Positions 8,962 through 17,300 of a stretch of DNA of 64,000 nucleotides are shown here, in pieces (position 1 is the stretch's first letter; the number at the start of each line of letters is the position of its first letter). The notes under the pieces are model-generated. The model saw nothing but the letters and a program-made list of their open reading frames with translations, had not been told where the DNA came from and did no database searches. The stretch spans positions 1-64,000 of the forward strand of contig NZ_AULU01000003.1 in the NCBI RefSeq assembly GCF_000422445.1. Reading direction: 5' to 3'. The translations under genes and the position numbers were made by a program. Origin of the DNA: Paenibacillus assamensis DSM 18201. GTDB taxonomy: Bacteria; Bacillota; Bacilli; Paenibacillales; Paenibacillaceae.

Positions 8962-10668
8962 CTACTTATAACTTAGCACAGCTGAATCCCAATATACCGT
9001 GCCTGCTCCTCCATCTACCTTGCTGATGATATACATCTGCATTACACCATATGCTGTTCCAACTGGCGTCTTTCCACTAGTATTCAAAGTCATATAACCG
9101 TTCGTCTTATTCGTAATATCGCTTGTTCCAATAGTAGATAAATACTTTCCTGATGCATCATGAAAATCTATCGTCATTAATACCCGTGCATCCTTCAAAC
9201 TTTCTACTTCTGCTCGCACAGTTGCTTGGATCGATTTCTCTGGCTGCATTAATACCTTTTGGTATAACGATAACAAATTCCCCTTCGGGAGTTGGTTTGC
9301 GCTTACTTTCTGTGCGTATCGTCCAGAATCTACTGGATGCTGCACAAGTTGTGATGACGTTGGCAGTTCAGCACTATTTTTCCATGTCGCCCAACTGCTC
9401 GCAACTGACTGTTCATTCTCGACTTTCTCCATGCTGCTGTTACTTAATAGGTTCGGTTCACTATATCTTAGTGCTGCGGAATCCCAGTATACCGTGCCCG
9501 ATCCTCCATCTACCTTGCTGATGATATACATCTGCATCACTCCATATGCTGTTCCAACAGGAGTCTTTCCACTAGCGTTCAAAGTCATATAGCCGTTCGT
9601 CTTATTCGTAATATCGCTTGTTCCAATAGTAGATAAATACTTTCCTGATGCATCATGAAAATCTATCGTCATTAATACTCGTGCATCCTTCAGACTCTCT
9701 ACTTCTGCTTGCACAGTTGCTTGGATCGATTTCTCTGGCTGCATTAATACCTTTTGGTATAACGATAACAAATTCCCCTTCGGGAGTTGGTTTGCGCTTA
9801 CTTTCTGTGCGTATCGTCCAGAATCTACTGGATGCTGCACAAGTTGTGATGAAGTTGGCAGTTCAGCACTATTTTTCCATGTCGCCCAACTGCTCGCAAC
9901 TGACTGTTCATTCTCGACTTTCTCCATGCTGCTGTTACTTAATAGGTTCGGTTCACTATATCTTAGTGCTGCGGAATCCCAGTATACCGTGCCCGATCCT
10001 CCATCTACCTTGCTGATGATATACATCTGCATGACACCATATGCTGTTCCAACTGGCGTCTTTCCACTAGTATTCAAAGTCATATAACCGTTTGTCTTAT
10101 ACGCAACGTCAGTTGTTCCTATAGTAGATAAATACTTTCCTGCTGCATCATGAAAATCTATCGTCATTAATACTCGTGCATCCTTCAAACTTTCTACTTC
10201 TGCTCGCACAGTTGCTTGGATCGATTTCTCTGGTTGAAGTGATACCTTTTGGTATAGAGATAACAAATTTCCTTTCGGAAGTTGACTTGCGCTTACTTTC
10301 TGTGCATATCGTCCAGAATCTACTGGATGCTGCACAAGTTGTGATGACGTTGGTAATTCAGCACTGTTTTTCCATGTCGCCCAGTTGCTTGCAACTTCAG
10401 TAGTTTGATTTTTCAACACCTCAAAGCTAGAGTTAATAAGAAGATTTCGATCTTTCAAACGATCTATTACGTTGCCGTTTAAATCGTATCTATAATCGAT
10501 AGTTCCATCACTCTGACTCATCTCAATCAACTTCCCATCTCGATCATACAAATAATGGTTTTTGTTTAGAGCAAATGAATGATTGGACAAGAAAACGACG
10601 GTGACCAGCAAAAATATTAGGAATGAGTTTATCATTTTGCAAAAAGGTTTAAAGGTGTTTTTAGTCAT
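8962..10668 (-). CDS. YD-tagged secreted accessory protein, three near-identical sandwich modules
   Basis: 568 residues with a signal peptide (residues 1-33, ending SNHSFA). The YD tag lies at about 37-70 (HYLYDRDGKLIEM, IDYRYDLNGNVIDR). Three ~165-residue modules follow, each with SWATWKNSAELPTSSQL, HPVDSGRYAQKV, VLMTIDFHDA and SGTVYWDSA. The fold pattern is galactose-binding-like (CBM4/9 type). Modules two and three are almost identical in DNA as well as protein. The start has GGAG seven bases upstream. It is the first gene after a terminator at 10880-10915 and so probably opens the transcription unit that ends with toxin C. The ligand is unknown; cell-wall or host glycans are possibilities. 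Confidence 0.75.
   Translation of the reverse strand: MTKNTFKPFCKMINSFLIFLLVTVVFLSNHSFALNKNHYLYDRDGKLIEMSQSDGTIDYRYDLNGNVIDRLKDRNLLINSSFEVLKNQTTEVASNWATWKNSAELPTSSQLVQHPVDSGRYAQKVSASQLPKGNLLSLYQKVSLQPEKSIQATVRAEVESLKDARVLMTIDFHDAAGKYLSTIGTTDVAYKTNGYMTLNTSGKTPVGTAYGVMQMYIISKVDGGSGTVYWDSAALRYSEPNLLSNSSMEKVENEQSVASSWATWKNSAELPTSSQLVQHPVDSGRYAQKVSANQLPKGNLLSLYQKVLMQPEKSIQATVQAEVESLKDARVLMTIDFHDASGKYLSTIGTSDITNKTNGYMTLNASGKTPVGTAYGVMQMYIISKVDGGSGTVYWDSAALRYSEPNLLSNSSMEKVENEQSVASSWATWKNSAELPTSSQLVQHPVDSGRYAQKVSANQLPKGNLLSLYQKVLMQPEKSIQATVRAEVESLKDARVLMTIDFHDASGKYLSTIGTSDITNKTNGYMTLNTSGKTPVGTAYGVMQMYIISKVDGGAGTVYWDSAVLSYK
8970..10440 (-). repeat. Three tandem 495-bp coding repeats
   Basis: The module-coding DNA repeats with a period of 495 bp (165 codons). 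Long stretches of the first two copies seen on the plus strand (for example from about 9150 and 9645) are almost identical; the third copy, around 10140, is somewhat more diverged. The low divergence points to recent duplication or gene conversion. Confidence 0.8.
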
Positions 10669-10879
10669 ACTATAGCTCCATTCTCCATTGTTCTTTTACT
10701 ACGATTAACACCAGCATTTGATTACTTCATACTTTTCTCTTAAATATAATGAACGATTGAACATATAATAGATTACCTGTAACCTCATCATCTGTCCTTG
10801 ATATTATTGTCATTTCTTACACCAATGTTTTTCATACTTCGTTATTATGAGGTAATAATCACGTCGCAGCAGACTACGC

Positions 10880-10915
10880 AAAAAATAGACCCCAGAAATA
10901 ATTCTTCTGAGGTCT
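10880..10915 (-). terminator. Rho-independent terminator
   Basis: On the minus strand AGACCTCAGAA pairs with TTCTGGGGTCT (one G-U pair), followed by TTTTTT. It lies directly after the frameshifted accessory gene and closes that unit before the 8962-10668 gene. The intergenic stretch 10669-10879 holds no other gene; I could not place its promoter with confidence. Confidence 0.85.
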
Positions 10916-10920
10916 TGAGA

Positions 10921-12288
10921 CTAGCCTTTCCTTCTCTGAATCAAGTTACCATTTGTATCGTAATAATAATGGATGACTTGCCCAGATGGCAGCGTGATCG
11001 TTTCCAATCGATTTGAACCATCATAGGAGTAATCGGATATATTTGATGTGGTTGTATATTCGATCTGCGCATCCCAGAACGTACTATCACAATCAATATT
11101 TTCACCAGCATCCACGACGAAATACAACGCTTGTCCTTGCGAGACAGGTGTGGTCATATTATAAGCAATCCCTTTGTCATCATTAGCAGCTAGCTTAGTC
11201 CCCCATAATTTCGTCTTACCTTTATAAATCATGGCCTCCACACCATTTCCACAACTAATGTGACCTTTAACAGGATTTCCTGTCATTCGGACTTTTCCTG
11301 ATTTGGGAGCAACCCATTTGCGTACTGCCGCTGATGGATCGGGATGATACATGTTAAAGGTAAGCGTAGAAAATTCACGAACACCCTTCCACTCTTGCTT
11401 TTTCGCATCAAAAGTCATGTCCACATAATCTTGACCAATCAATTCTTGGTAGTACCAATTGGACTGCCCTTGAGCAGAGCCAAAGTTAACTCTTGAAGAG
11501 TAGGACAGGGGCTGCTTCGGATCTAAATACGTGATCGTTGGATTAAAAGTCGTCCCATCGCAGGAATTTTCTCCATTTTGAGAAGTAACAAAACGTATCC
11601 GATCATCCGCACGCACGGACAAATCATGTTGAATGGTATAGCCTACTTTATCATCAAATAAGACAGGAGTTGTCCACACTACTTTATCGTTCTTATATAT
11701 CTTCGCTATAACTCCATTACCACAAGCAACATTATCTTTTACAAGCGGTCCGCTAATTCGGACTACACCTGAGGTCGGCGCTAACCACGTACGAACAGAA
11801 TTTCTTACTTCTGGATGCTGCCAATGATGTCCGATCATAGAGTACTCAGCATTCCCTCTCCATAGGGTTTCTGCCTTGATCCATGTCATTGGGTAGAACT
11901 TGTCCTTGTCCCGCTCTTCGTAATACCAGTTATTCTGACCTTGGATGGGACTATAGCCTTCCGAAGCTGTATACTTTATTGGATTAGCATCATAGGTAAT
12001 CGTTGGATTGAAAATTGTTCCGTCACAGGAGTTTTCTCCGCTTTGAGAAATAACAAACCGTAAGCGATCGTCAGTACGAACCGTTATATGCTGTTTCATT
12101 TGAAAGCCTACTTTATCATCGAAAACTACGTGAGTTGACCAAATAGCGTTATCATTTTTATAAATGGTAGCTATAATGCCATCACCACAATTAATATTAT
12201 CTTTGGCAAGCTTTCCTGTTATTTGCACAACACCTGAAGTCGGCCTGCCCAAGTGCGGATAGAGTCTCTTGCCTCCGGATGCTGCCAA
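10921..12288 (-). CDS. YD-tagged accessory protein, 3' part of a frameshifted gene
   Basis: This frame carries the back half of one protein whose front is the ORF at 12219-13022. From about 12243 downwards it encodes the end of sandwich module 2 (PTSGVVQITGKLAKDN), complete modules 3 and 4 (GQNNWYYEE, WQHPEVRNSVRTW, SCDGTTFNPTITY; GQSNWYYQEL, VRKWVAPKSGKVRMTG) and a C-terminal YD tag (ISDYSYDGSNRLETITLPSG, HYYYDTNGNLIQRRKG). The nominal start at 12288 is TTG inside the shifted region and has no ribosome site, so it is not a separate gene. The tag is at the C-terminus, as in the PA14 protein, whereas the other accessories carry it at the N-terminus. I do not know a family name for this module. 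Confidence 0.65.
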   Translation of the reverse strand: MAASGGKRLYPHLGRPTSGVVQITGKLAKDNINCGDGIIATIYKNDNAIWSTHVVFDDKVGFQMKQHITVRTDDRLRFVISQSGENSCDGTIFNPTITYDANPIKYTASEGYSPIQGQNNWYYEERDKDKFYPMTWIKAETLWRGNAEYSMIGHHWQHPEVRNSVRTWLAPTSGVVRISGPLVKDNVACGNGVIAKIYKNDKVVWTTPVLFDDKVGYTIQHDLSVRADDRIRFVTSQNGENSCDGTTFNPTITYLDPKQPLSYSSRVNFGSAQGQSNWYYQELIGQDYVDMTFDAKKQEWKGVREFSTLTFNMYHPDPSAAVRKWVAPKSGKVRMTGNPVKGHISCGNGVEAMIYKGKTKLWGTKLAANDDKGIAYNMTTPVSQGQALYFVVDAGENIDCDSTFWDAQIEYTTTSNISDYSYDGSNRLETITLPSGQVIHYYYDTNGNLIQRRKG

Positions 12289-13022
12289 TCAGCTGTGATC
12301 ATAGAGAACTCCGTACTTCCCCTCCATAGATTCTCTTTCTTTATCCATGTCATTGGGTAGAACTTGTCTTTGTCCTGTTCCTCGTAATACCAGTTATTCT
12401 GACCTTGGATAGAGCTAAATCCTTCTGAAGCTGTATACTTCAATAGCTTTTTATCATCATATGTAATGGTTGGGTCCCAGAAAGTGCCGTCGCAGCTGTT
12501 CTCTTGCTGCTGATTCACGATAAAATAAAGGGCCTCTCCCGTTGATACATTTGTCGTATAGTTCGCAGACACCCCAACAGTATCATCAAATCCGATAGTT
12601 GAAGACCAAACGAGATTATTATTTTTACGAATGATCGCTTTGACACCATCACCGCATGTCGGATTACTCTTCGCCACTTGTCCACTAATATGGACAATGC
12701 CCGGCTTCGGTGCAACCCATTTTCGTACGATATCGACCTTATCTGGATGATGAACATTAGCAGCGATCGTAGGGTGCTTGTTTTTACCTTGCCATAATTT
12801 TTTGGAGTTATCCCATTTTAAATTCGTATACGTAGAGCCATCCCATTCTTGGTAGTACCAATGGTTATCGCCTTGAATGGTGCTGTAATCTGTACTTGCA
12901 CGGTATACATTTTTCTCTGCACTAGCGGCTGACCAAGTTACACGGTCTGTTACTATAGTTACCGATATCATTGCTATGAATAGTACAATTGCAAACAGAT
13001 ATTTTTTTACGTGTTTAGTCAT
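12219..13022 (-). CDS. Secreted accessory protein, 5' part of a frameshifted gene
   Basis: ATG at 13022 follows AAGGGG at six bases. Residues 1-34 are a signal peptide (MTKHVKKYLFAIVLFIAMI...). Module 1 follows (TIQGDNHWYYQEW, VRKWVAPKPGIVHISG, SCDGTFWDPTITYD), then most of module 2 (GQNNWYYEEQDKD, WQHPEARDSIRTW). After RTW the reading frame goes wrong. The parallel copies have six bases between TGG and CCG, but here only five (positions 12244-12248), and translation ends nine codons later. Restoring one base joins this ORF to 10921-12288 and gives a protein of about 700 residues with four modules and a C-terminal YD tag. It is either a real pseudogene or a sequencing error. Confidence 0.7.
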   Translation of the reverse strand: MTKHVKKYLFAIVLFIAMISVTIVTDRVTWSAASAEKNVYRASTDYSTIQGDNHWYYQEWDGSTYTNLKWDNSKKLWQGKNKHPTIAANVHHPDKVDIVRKWVAPKPGIVHISGQVAKSNPTCGDGVKAIIRKNNNLVWSSTIGFDDTVGVSANYTTNVSTGEALYFIVNQQQENSCDGTFWDPTITYDDKKLLKYTASEGFSSIQGQNNWYYEEQDKDKFYPMTWIKKENLWRGSTEFSMITADWQHPEARDSIRTWAGRLQVLCK

Positions 13023-13070
13023 TGTTTACCCCTTTTTGTAGTTTTGTGGATTCTCTTAGTTAGTATAAAT

Positions 13071-13106
13071 AAAAACAGAGGAAAAAACTGCTTTTCCTCT
13101 GTTTTT
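13071..13106 (-). terminator. Strong terminator, possibly bidirectional
   Basis: A perfect 15-bp inverted repeat (AAAAACAGAGGAAAA and its complement, loop of six) ends in a T-rich run. It lies after the decayed immunity gene and closes the toxin B unit, 49 bp before the next accessory gene. Confidence 0.9.
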
Positions 13107-13130
13107 ATAATTTCTTATTCTCTTAAAGTA

Positions 13131-13406
13131 TTACTCCTTAGGATAGGGTCGTGGTTTCATTTCAGATTCACTTTTATTCCACCATTGATCATTATTTCCA
13201 TAGTAAATAATAAACGCCCAACTATTTTGCTTTCATAATTTAAAAAATCTTCATCTTTATCAATAGGGCCTCTTTCAGGATTATGCCATAGTTCATTCAT
13301 TCGACCTACCGCTTCTTCTTCACTTGAACTCATTAATCATTTCTTCTACAATTAACTCACAAATCTCAATTGATTCTTCTCTTGAAATAAATTTAAATTT
13401 ACCCAT
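13131..13406 (-). pseudogene. Decayed immunity-like gene
   Basis: An ATG at 13406, preceded by GGGAG, opens MGKFKFISREESIEICELI and runs 28 codons to a stop. A shifted frame continues SSSEEEAVGRMNELWHNP and KDEDFLNYES, and a third frame finishes QNSWAFIIYYGNNDQWWN to PRPYPKE and a stop at 13131. Two frameshifts thus split one coherent small acidic protein of about 90 residues. The opening resembles small Bacillota immunity proteins that start KFKLISREES, but this is from memory. It lies directly after a toxin-tip remnant, as expected for an orphan toxin/immunity pair. Confidence 0.55.
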
Positions 13407-13429
13407 CTCGAGCTCCCGTCCACTACATA

Positions 13430-13520
13430 TTAATGCGGCCCTTTTCCAAGCAGATCAAACATAAACTGCCCTCTCCCCAATTCGATATATTTCGAAAATT
13501 TAAAAGAAAAAAAATCAGTA
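13430..13520 (-). pseudogene. Remnant of an orphan RHS toxin tip C-terminus
   Basis: A frame of about 30 codons ends KYIELGRGQFMFDLLGKGPH and a stop 24 bases before the decayed immunity gene. It has no start of its own and meets a stop upstream. This looks like the last piece of a displaced toxin tip. From 13521 to 13691 I see nothing beyond a small inverted repeat (ACCCATA...TATGGGT around 13536-13570). Confidence 0.4.
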
Positions 13521-13691
13521 AGTTATACACCCATTAAAATAACCCATATGGAGGTAACTCACGTATGGGTTTCATACTCTTCAATACTCTCTTACATTCA
13601 CAGCCTTACGCCATGTTCAAATATCTCCTTATTACTTCGTCAAAACTCAAATAATTCTCAAAAGCTACATTCTCGCTTTCAATTATCGATA

Positions 13692-14318
13692 CTATTCTAT
13701 CCTTTTAGAAATTCCTTCAATAGTAAAGATTTCAAACTTTTCCTCTGGTATGCCGAGTTCTTTTGTTGTGGACAGGAAGTAACGAGTTGGTTTATCGGTC
13801 GGTTCTAACACTATCCAATGATTAACATCTCTCACCCCAAGTACTACAATCTCGCGTGTCTGAATGCTAACAGGGATATACTTTTCCTCACCCGAGCCTA
13901 CATCCCTTAAATAAAGCCTGGAATTACTGTTTCTTTGAAATAAATTTATAAATTCAATTCGATATTCATATTTACCATCTACAGTGTTCTTTAGTGAATC
14001 ACTTCGTATCACTTCTTTTGTCCAACCATGGGAGTTAACACTATAAATTAGGACGGCAGAGAGTAATATTGATATTACTAGCCTTACACATATTCCAATG
14101 TAATCCACTCCACTTGTCGGAGTCCATCTCTTAATGAGAAGTCTAGTAAGGAGTATAGCAAACAATAGCACTGGAATACCTACGAACAATAAATAAACGG
14201 ATCCAATAATATCCATACCCCTTTGGAGATATGCTGTTGAACCTATCAGAAACCATAAAAATGATGAAGCACTAAATACTATTATTACTTTAATTGAAAG
14301 CCTTAACCACAATGGCAT
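13692..14318 (-). CDS. Membrane-anchored immunity candidate for RHS toxin B
   Basis: 208 residues with a strong AGGAGGT site five bases before the ATG, 31 bp after the stop of toxin B. Three hydrophobic segments lie at about residues 7-30, 38-62 and 72-95, followed by a soluble C-terminal domain of ~110 residues (KYEYRIEFINLF, SRLYLRDVGSGEEKYIPV, IVVLGVRDVNHWIVLEP). I recognise no family. The partner tip looks like a lipase or esterase, so an immunity protein held in the membrane would stand where such an enzyme would attack. That is inference from position and topology. An odd number of membrane spans implies the soluble part is on the opposite side from the N-terminus. Confidence 0.65.
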   Translation of the reverse strand: MPLWLRLSIKVIIVFSASSFLWFLIGSTAYLQRGMDIIGSVYLLFVGIPVLLFAILLTRLLIKRWTPTSGVDYIGICVRLVISILLSAVLIYSVNSHGWTKEVIRSDSLKNTVDGKYEYRIEFINLFQRNSNSRLYLRDVGSGEEKYIPVSIQTREIVVLGVRDVNHWIVLEPTDKPTRYFLSTTKELGIPEEKFEIFTIEGISKRIE

Positions 14319-14349
14319 ACTCGACCTCCTACTTGTATTATAGACGTCT

Positions 14350-17300
14350 TCACTTTTTCTTTTTCAAAATTGGCTCAATGTACTTCTTCCAGATGTTTAT
14401 ATTACTATGCATACTTGAATGTGAATCAATAGGTCCACCCTTTGGACTAAAAACACCTGGTTGTTCAGCATCCTTGGCTCTCACATTTTCAGCACCTTTA
14501 AATTTACGTGAAAGAGTAGCACCTAGAAGCCACACACTTCCTCCATTTGACTGTACCTGATCCGTATTATTATATAGATGAATATGTTGACCAACAGACG
14601 TATTTTTATCTAACGTATATTCCCTAACGGGGGTAGCAATTGTAATCAAAGTTTCGACTTCCAATCCTTTTTCAGCTAGAAGATTGGATAACATTATAGC
14701 TACATTCCCTCCATGACTATGACCAATCAATCTAATAGGATCATTCGGATGTTTTTTGTGCCAATCATAAATTTGTGTTACAAACCCCTCGGCAGCTTCT
14801 GAACGTGCATCTATATTATTATCACCACTCCAAATCAATTTTTCACTTTTCTCATTAAATAGTTTTTCAACATACTTTACAAAATTAGAAGTCCAAGTGT
14901 CTCCATCGGAAAATGTACCATGGATTAACCATGCTTTATGTCCGCTTGGATCAATAAACTTCAGTGGATTATTCTCCACATACGTATAAAGATTCAAACT
15001 AAGTGGACTATTCAATTCCCCTTCATACGTATCCTCACTAATAAACCGCCCCATGCTTGGGTCGTACCATCTTGCTCGAAGATATTGAAGCCCTGTTGTC
15101 TTATCCCAATACTCGCCGGAGTATTTCAGGATATTCGGAACAGTTTCTTTTTCCTCTAGCGGTAATCCCCAGATATCATATCGATATTCATTTAGCTTCT
15201 TACCCGCTTCATCGACGATGGCTACGACATCCCCATGACCGTTAAGTTGGTAATATTGCAATTGACTTGTTGCAACATCTTGGCGACCGATAAGCTTGCC
15301 GTTTAGATCATACAAGTACACATATTTGATCTTCGCTTTTCCATCTGCAACGACGACTGCCTCTGCTAATAAAAGCTTGTTCGCATCGTAGTAATAACGG
15401 CTCTTAACGTTATTCTCCACACGCTCATACAACAATCCTTCTCCTGTGTAAGAATATGTTACGGGATTATGATCACCAGTTACCTTCGTTAAGCGATTTT
15501 TCTTATCGTATTCGTACTGTGCTGATTTTATTGATCGTGTTCTAGTACTATCAAGCGTCTGCCTATTGTACCTTTCATCATACGAATACGTCTCATTGAA
15601 CTCACTGGATGTTTGAATCTGATTCAACGGCGAGTAAGTAAAGTTGGTCGTGTAACTATTTTCATTACGATGCGTGATGTTTCCAACCAAATCATATCCA
15701 TACTGGAAGATGTTCTGCACAGCTCCATCTTTTGTAGACTTAAGCTGCTTCAACCTTTTATCTTCATATTGATAGTCCGTTACAGATGCGTTGCCATATG
15801 TCTGCTTCGCCAATTGTCCATTTGCCAAGTGATCATATGAGATTGTCTTTGCAGGTTGATTGCCACCACTCAAAATGTTCAATTGCTTCAACTGATTAAC
15901 GTTGTTGTAAGTTCCATCGACCCTTACATTAACGCCTGGTGCTGCAAACTCATACCCCGTCTTCTTGTTCAAATCATAGTTGTTTATCAGCCTCACACCA
16001 TCTGGATATTGAATGCTCGTCAAGAAACCAGAACGTGCCTGATATTCATAGCTCGTTGTTCCTCTATGATCTGTCATCGTGATCGGTCTACCTTCAGTAT
16101 CATAGCTGTATTGAACTGTTTCATCTCCAAGCGTATTCTGTAGAGGTCGGTTCATTGCATCATAACGATTTTCTGTAACTGTACCACTACGATCAATATA
16201 TTTCTCTAAATTGCTATTTGCATCGTAGTAATACTTCTGAACTTGAGCTGTTCCGTTAATTTTTTTCGTAACGCGACCAAGTTCATCATATTCCTTCTTC
16301 ATCTTCTGTTGATTCGCATAAATTGTCTCAAGAAGATTGCCCAAGCGATCATAGAGGTAGCTTGTCGTCTGCTTCTGAGCATCGATAACCGCAGTCAGTT
16401 GGCCCCCAGCATTATACTGGTACTCCGTTCGATTGCCATTTGCATCTATTGCAGAAGTGACCGCACCCGCAAGATTATACTCCGAACGCTGAACTGGCAC
16501 GTAGTTCTGCTTGTTCTGGTACGACTCAACCAAAATCATTCTGCCTAGCACATCACTTGTCGTTCTTGAACGATTTTGCTCTGCATCTATAACAGTTACT
16601 GTCAGCTTCGCATCGTCGTATTCCATACGATCAGATGTATTATTCGCATACGTAGTCTGAAGCGGACGTCCAAATCCGTCATAGCTGTACGTTATACGAT
16701 TACCATATGCATCCTCTGTCCACTGCAGCTGACTTGTGCGTTCATCGTAACCATATTTCACTTCACCTAAACCTTTTGTCTCTCTTACCTTTCGTCCAAG
16801 TGGATCGAACCATGCCTCCGTTACTTCTCCAAGCGTGTTTTTCAGCTGCACATGGTTTTGAGCATCGTTGTACACATAGTTAATCTGGCTATTGTTCGGC
16901 ATTGTGATTAACGTTGTACGGCCCAACGGATCATACACATACGATGTTGTTTGCTGTTTTCCATCTGTGTAAGATAATACTTGTCCCGTTACAGGATTAT
17001 AGGTGGCTTTCTCCACAAGGGTAGAGACTTGTCCATCTGCATTCGTGACATCTACTTCCTGCTGCGTAAGGTATCCATGCTGATATTCAGCACCATAATG
17101 ATATCTAAATACAGTCGGTTTACCTCTATCATTATGAGCCGTTACTTTCGTAACATTACCGAATCCATCGTACTCATAATTGATATGACCAAGAAGTTGT
17201 CCGCCTTCTGAGTTGGCGTACGTTTTAGATTCAATTACAGAACCTTTATCGTTACGATACATTCTTGTAACAGACTGCTGATTCACATCCAACTTAGACG

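Noticed and set aside
9153-10016. Two plus-strand ORFs of 122 codons with nearly the same product
   Set aside because: They are antisense shadows of the 495-bp repeats in the minus-strand accessory gene; their identity comes from the repeat and they lack ribosome sites.
8970-10440. Regular repeats, CRISPR-like at first sight
   Set aside because: The units are 495 bp and coding throughout; no short repeats with unique spacers occur anywhere in the window.
10921-12288. A separate 455-residue gene with its own start
   Set aside because: Its first residues are the wrong frame of module 2, the start is TTG with no ribosome site, and the joined reading with the upstream ORF restores four complete modules.
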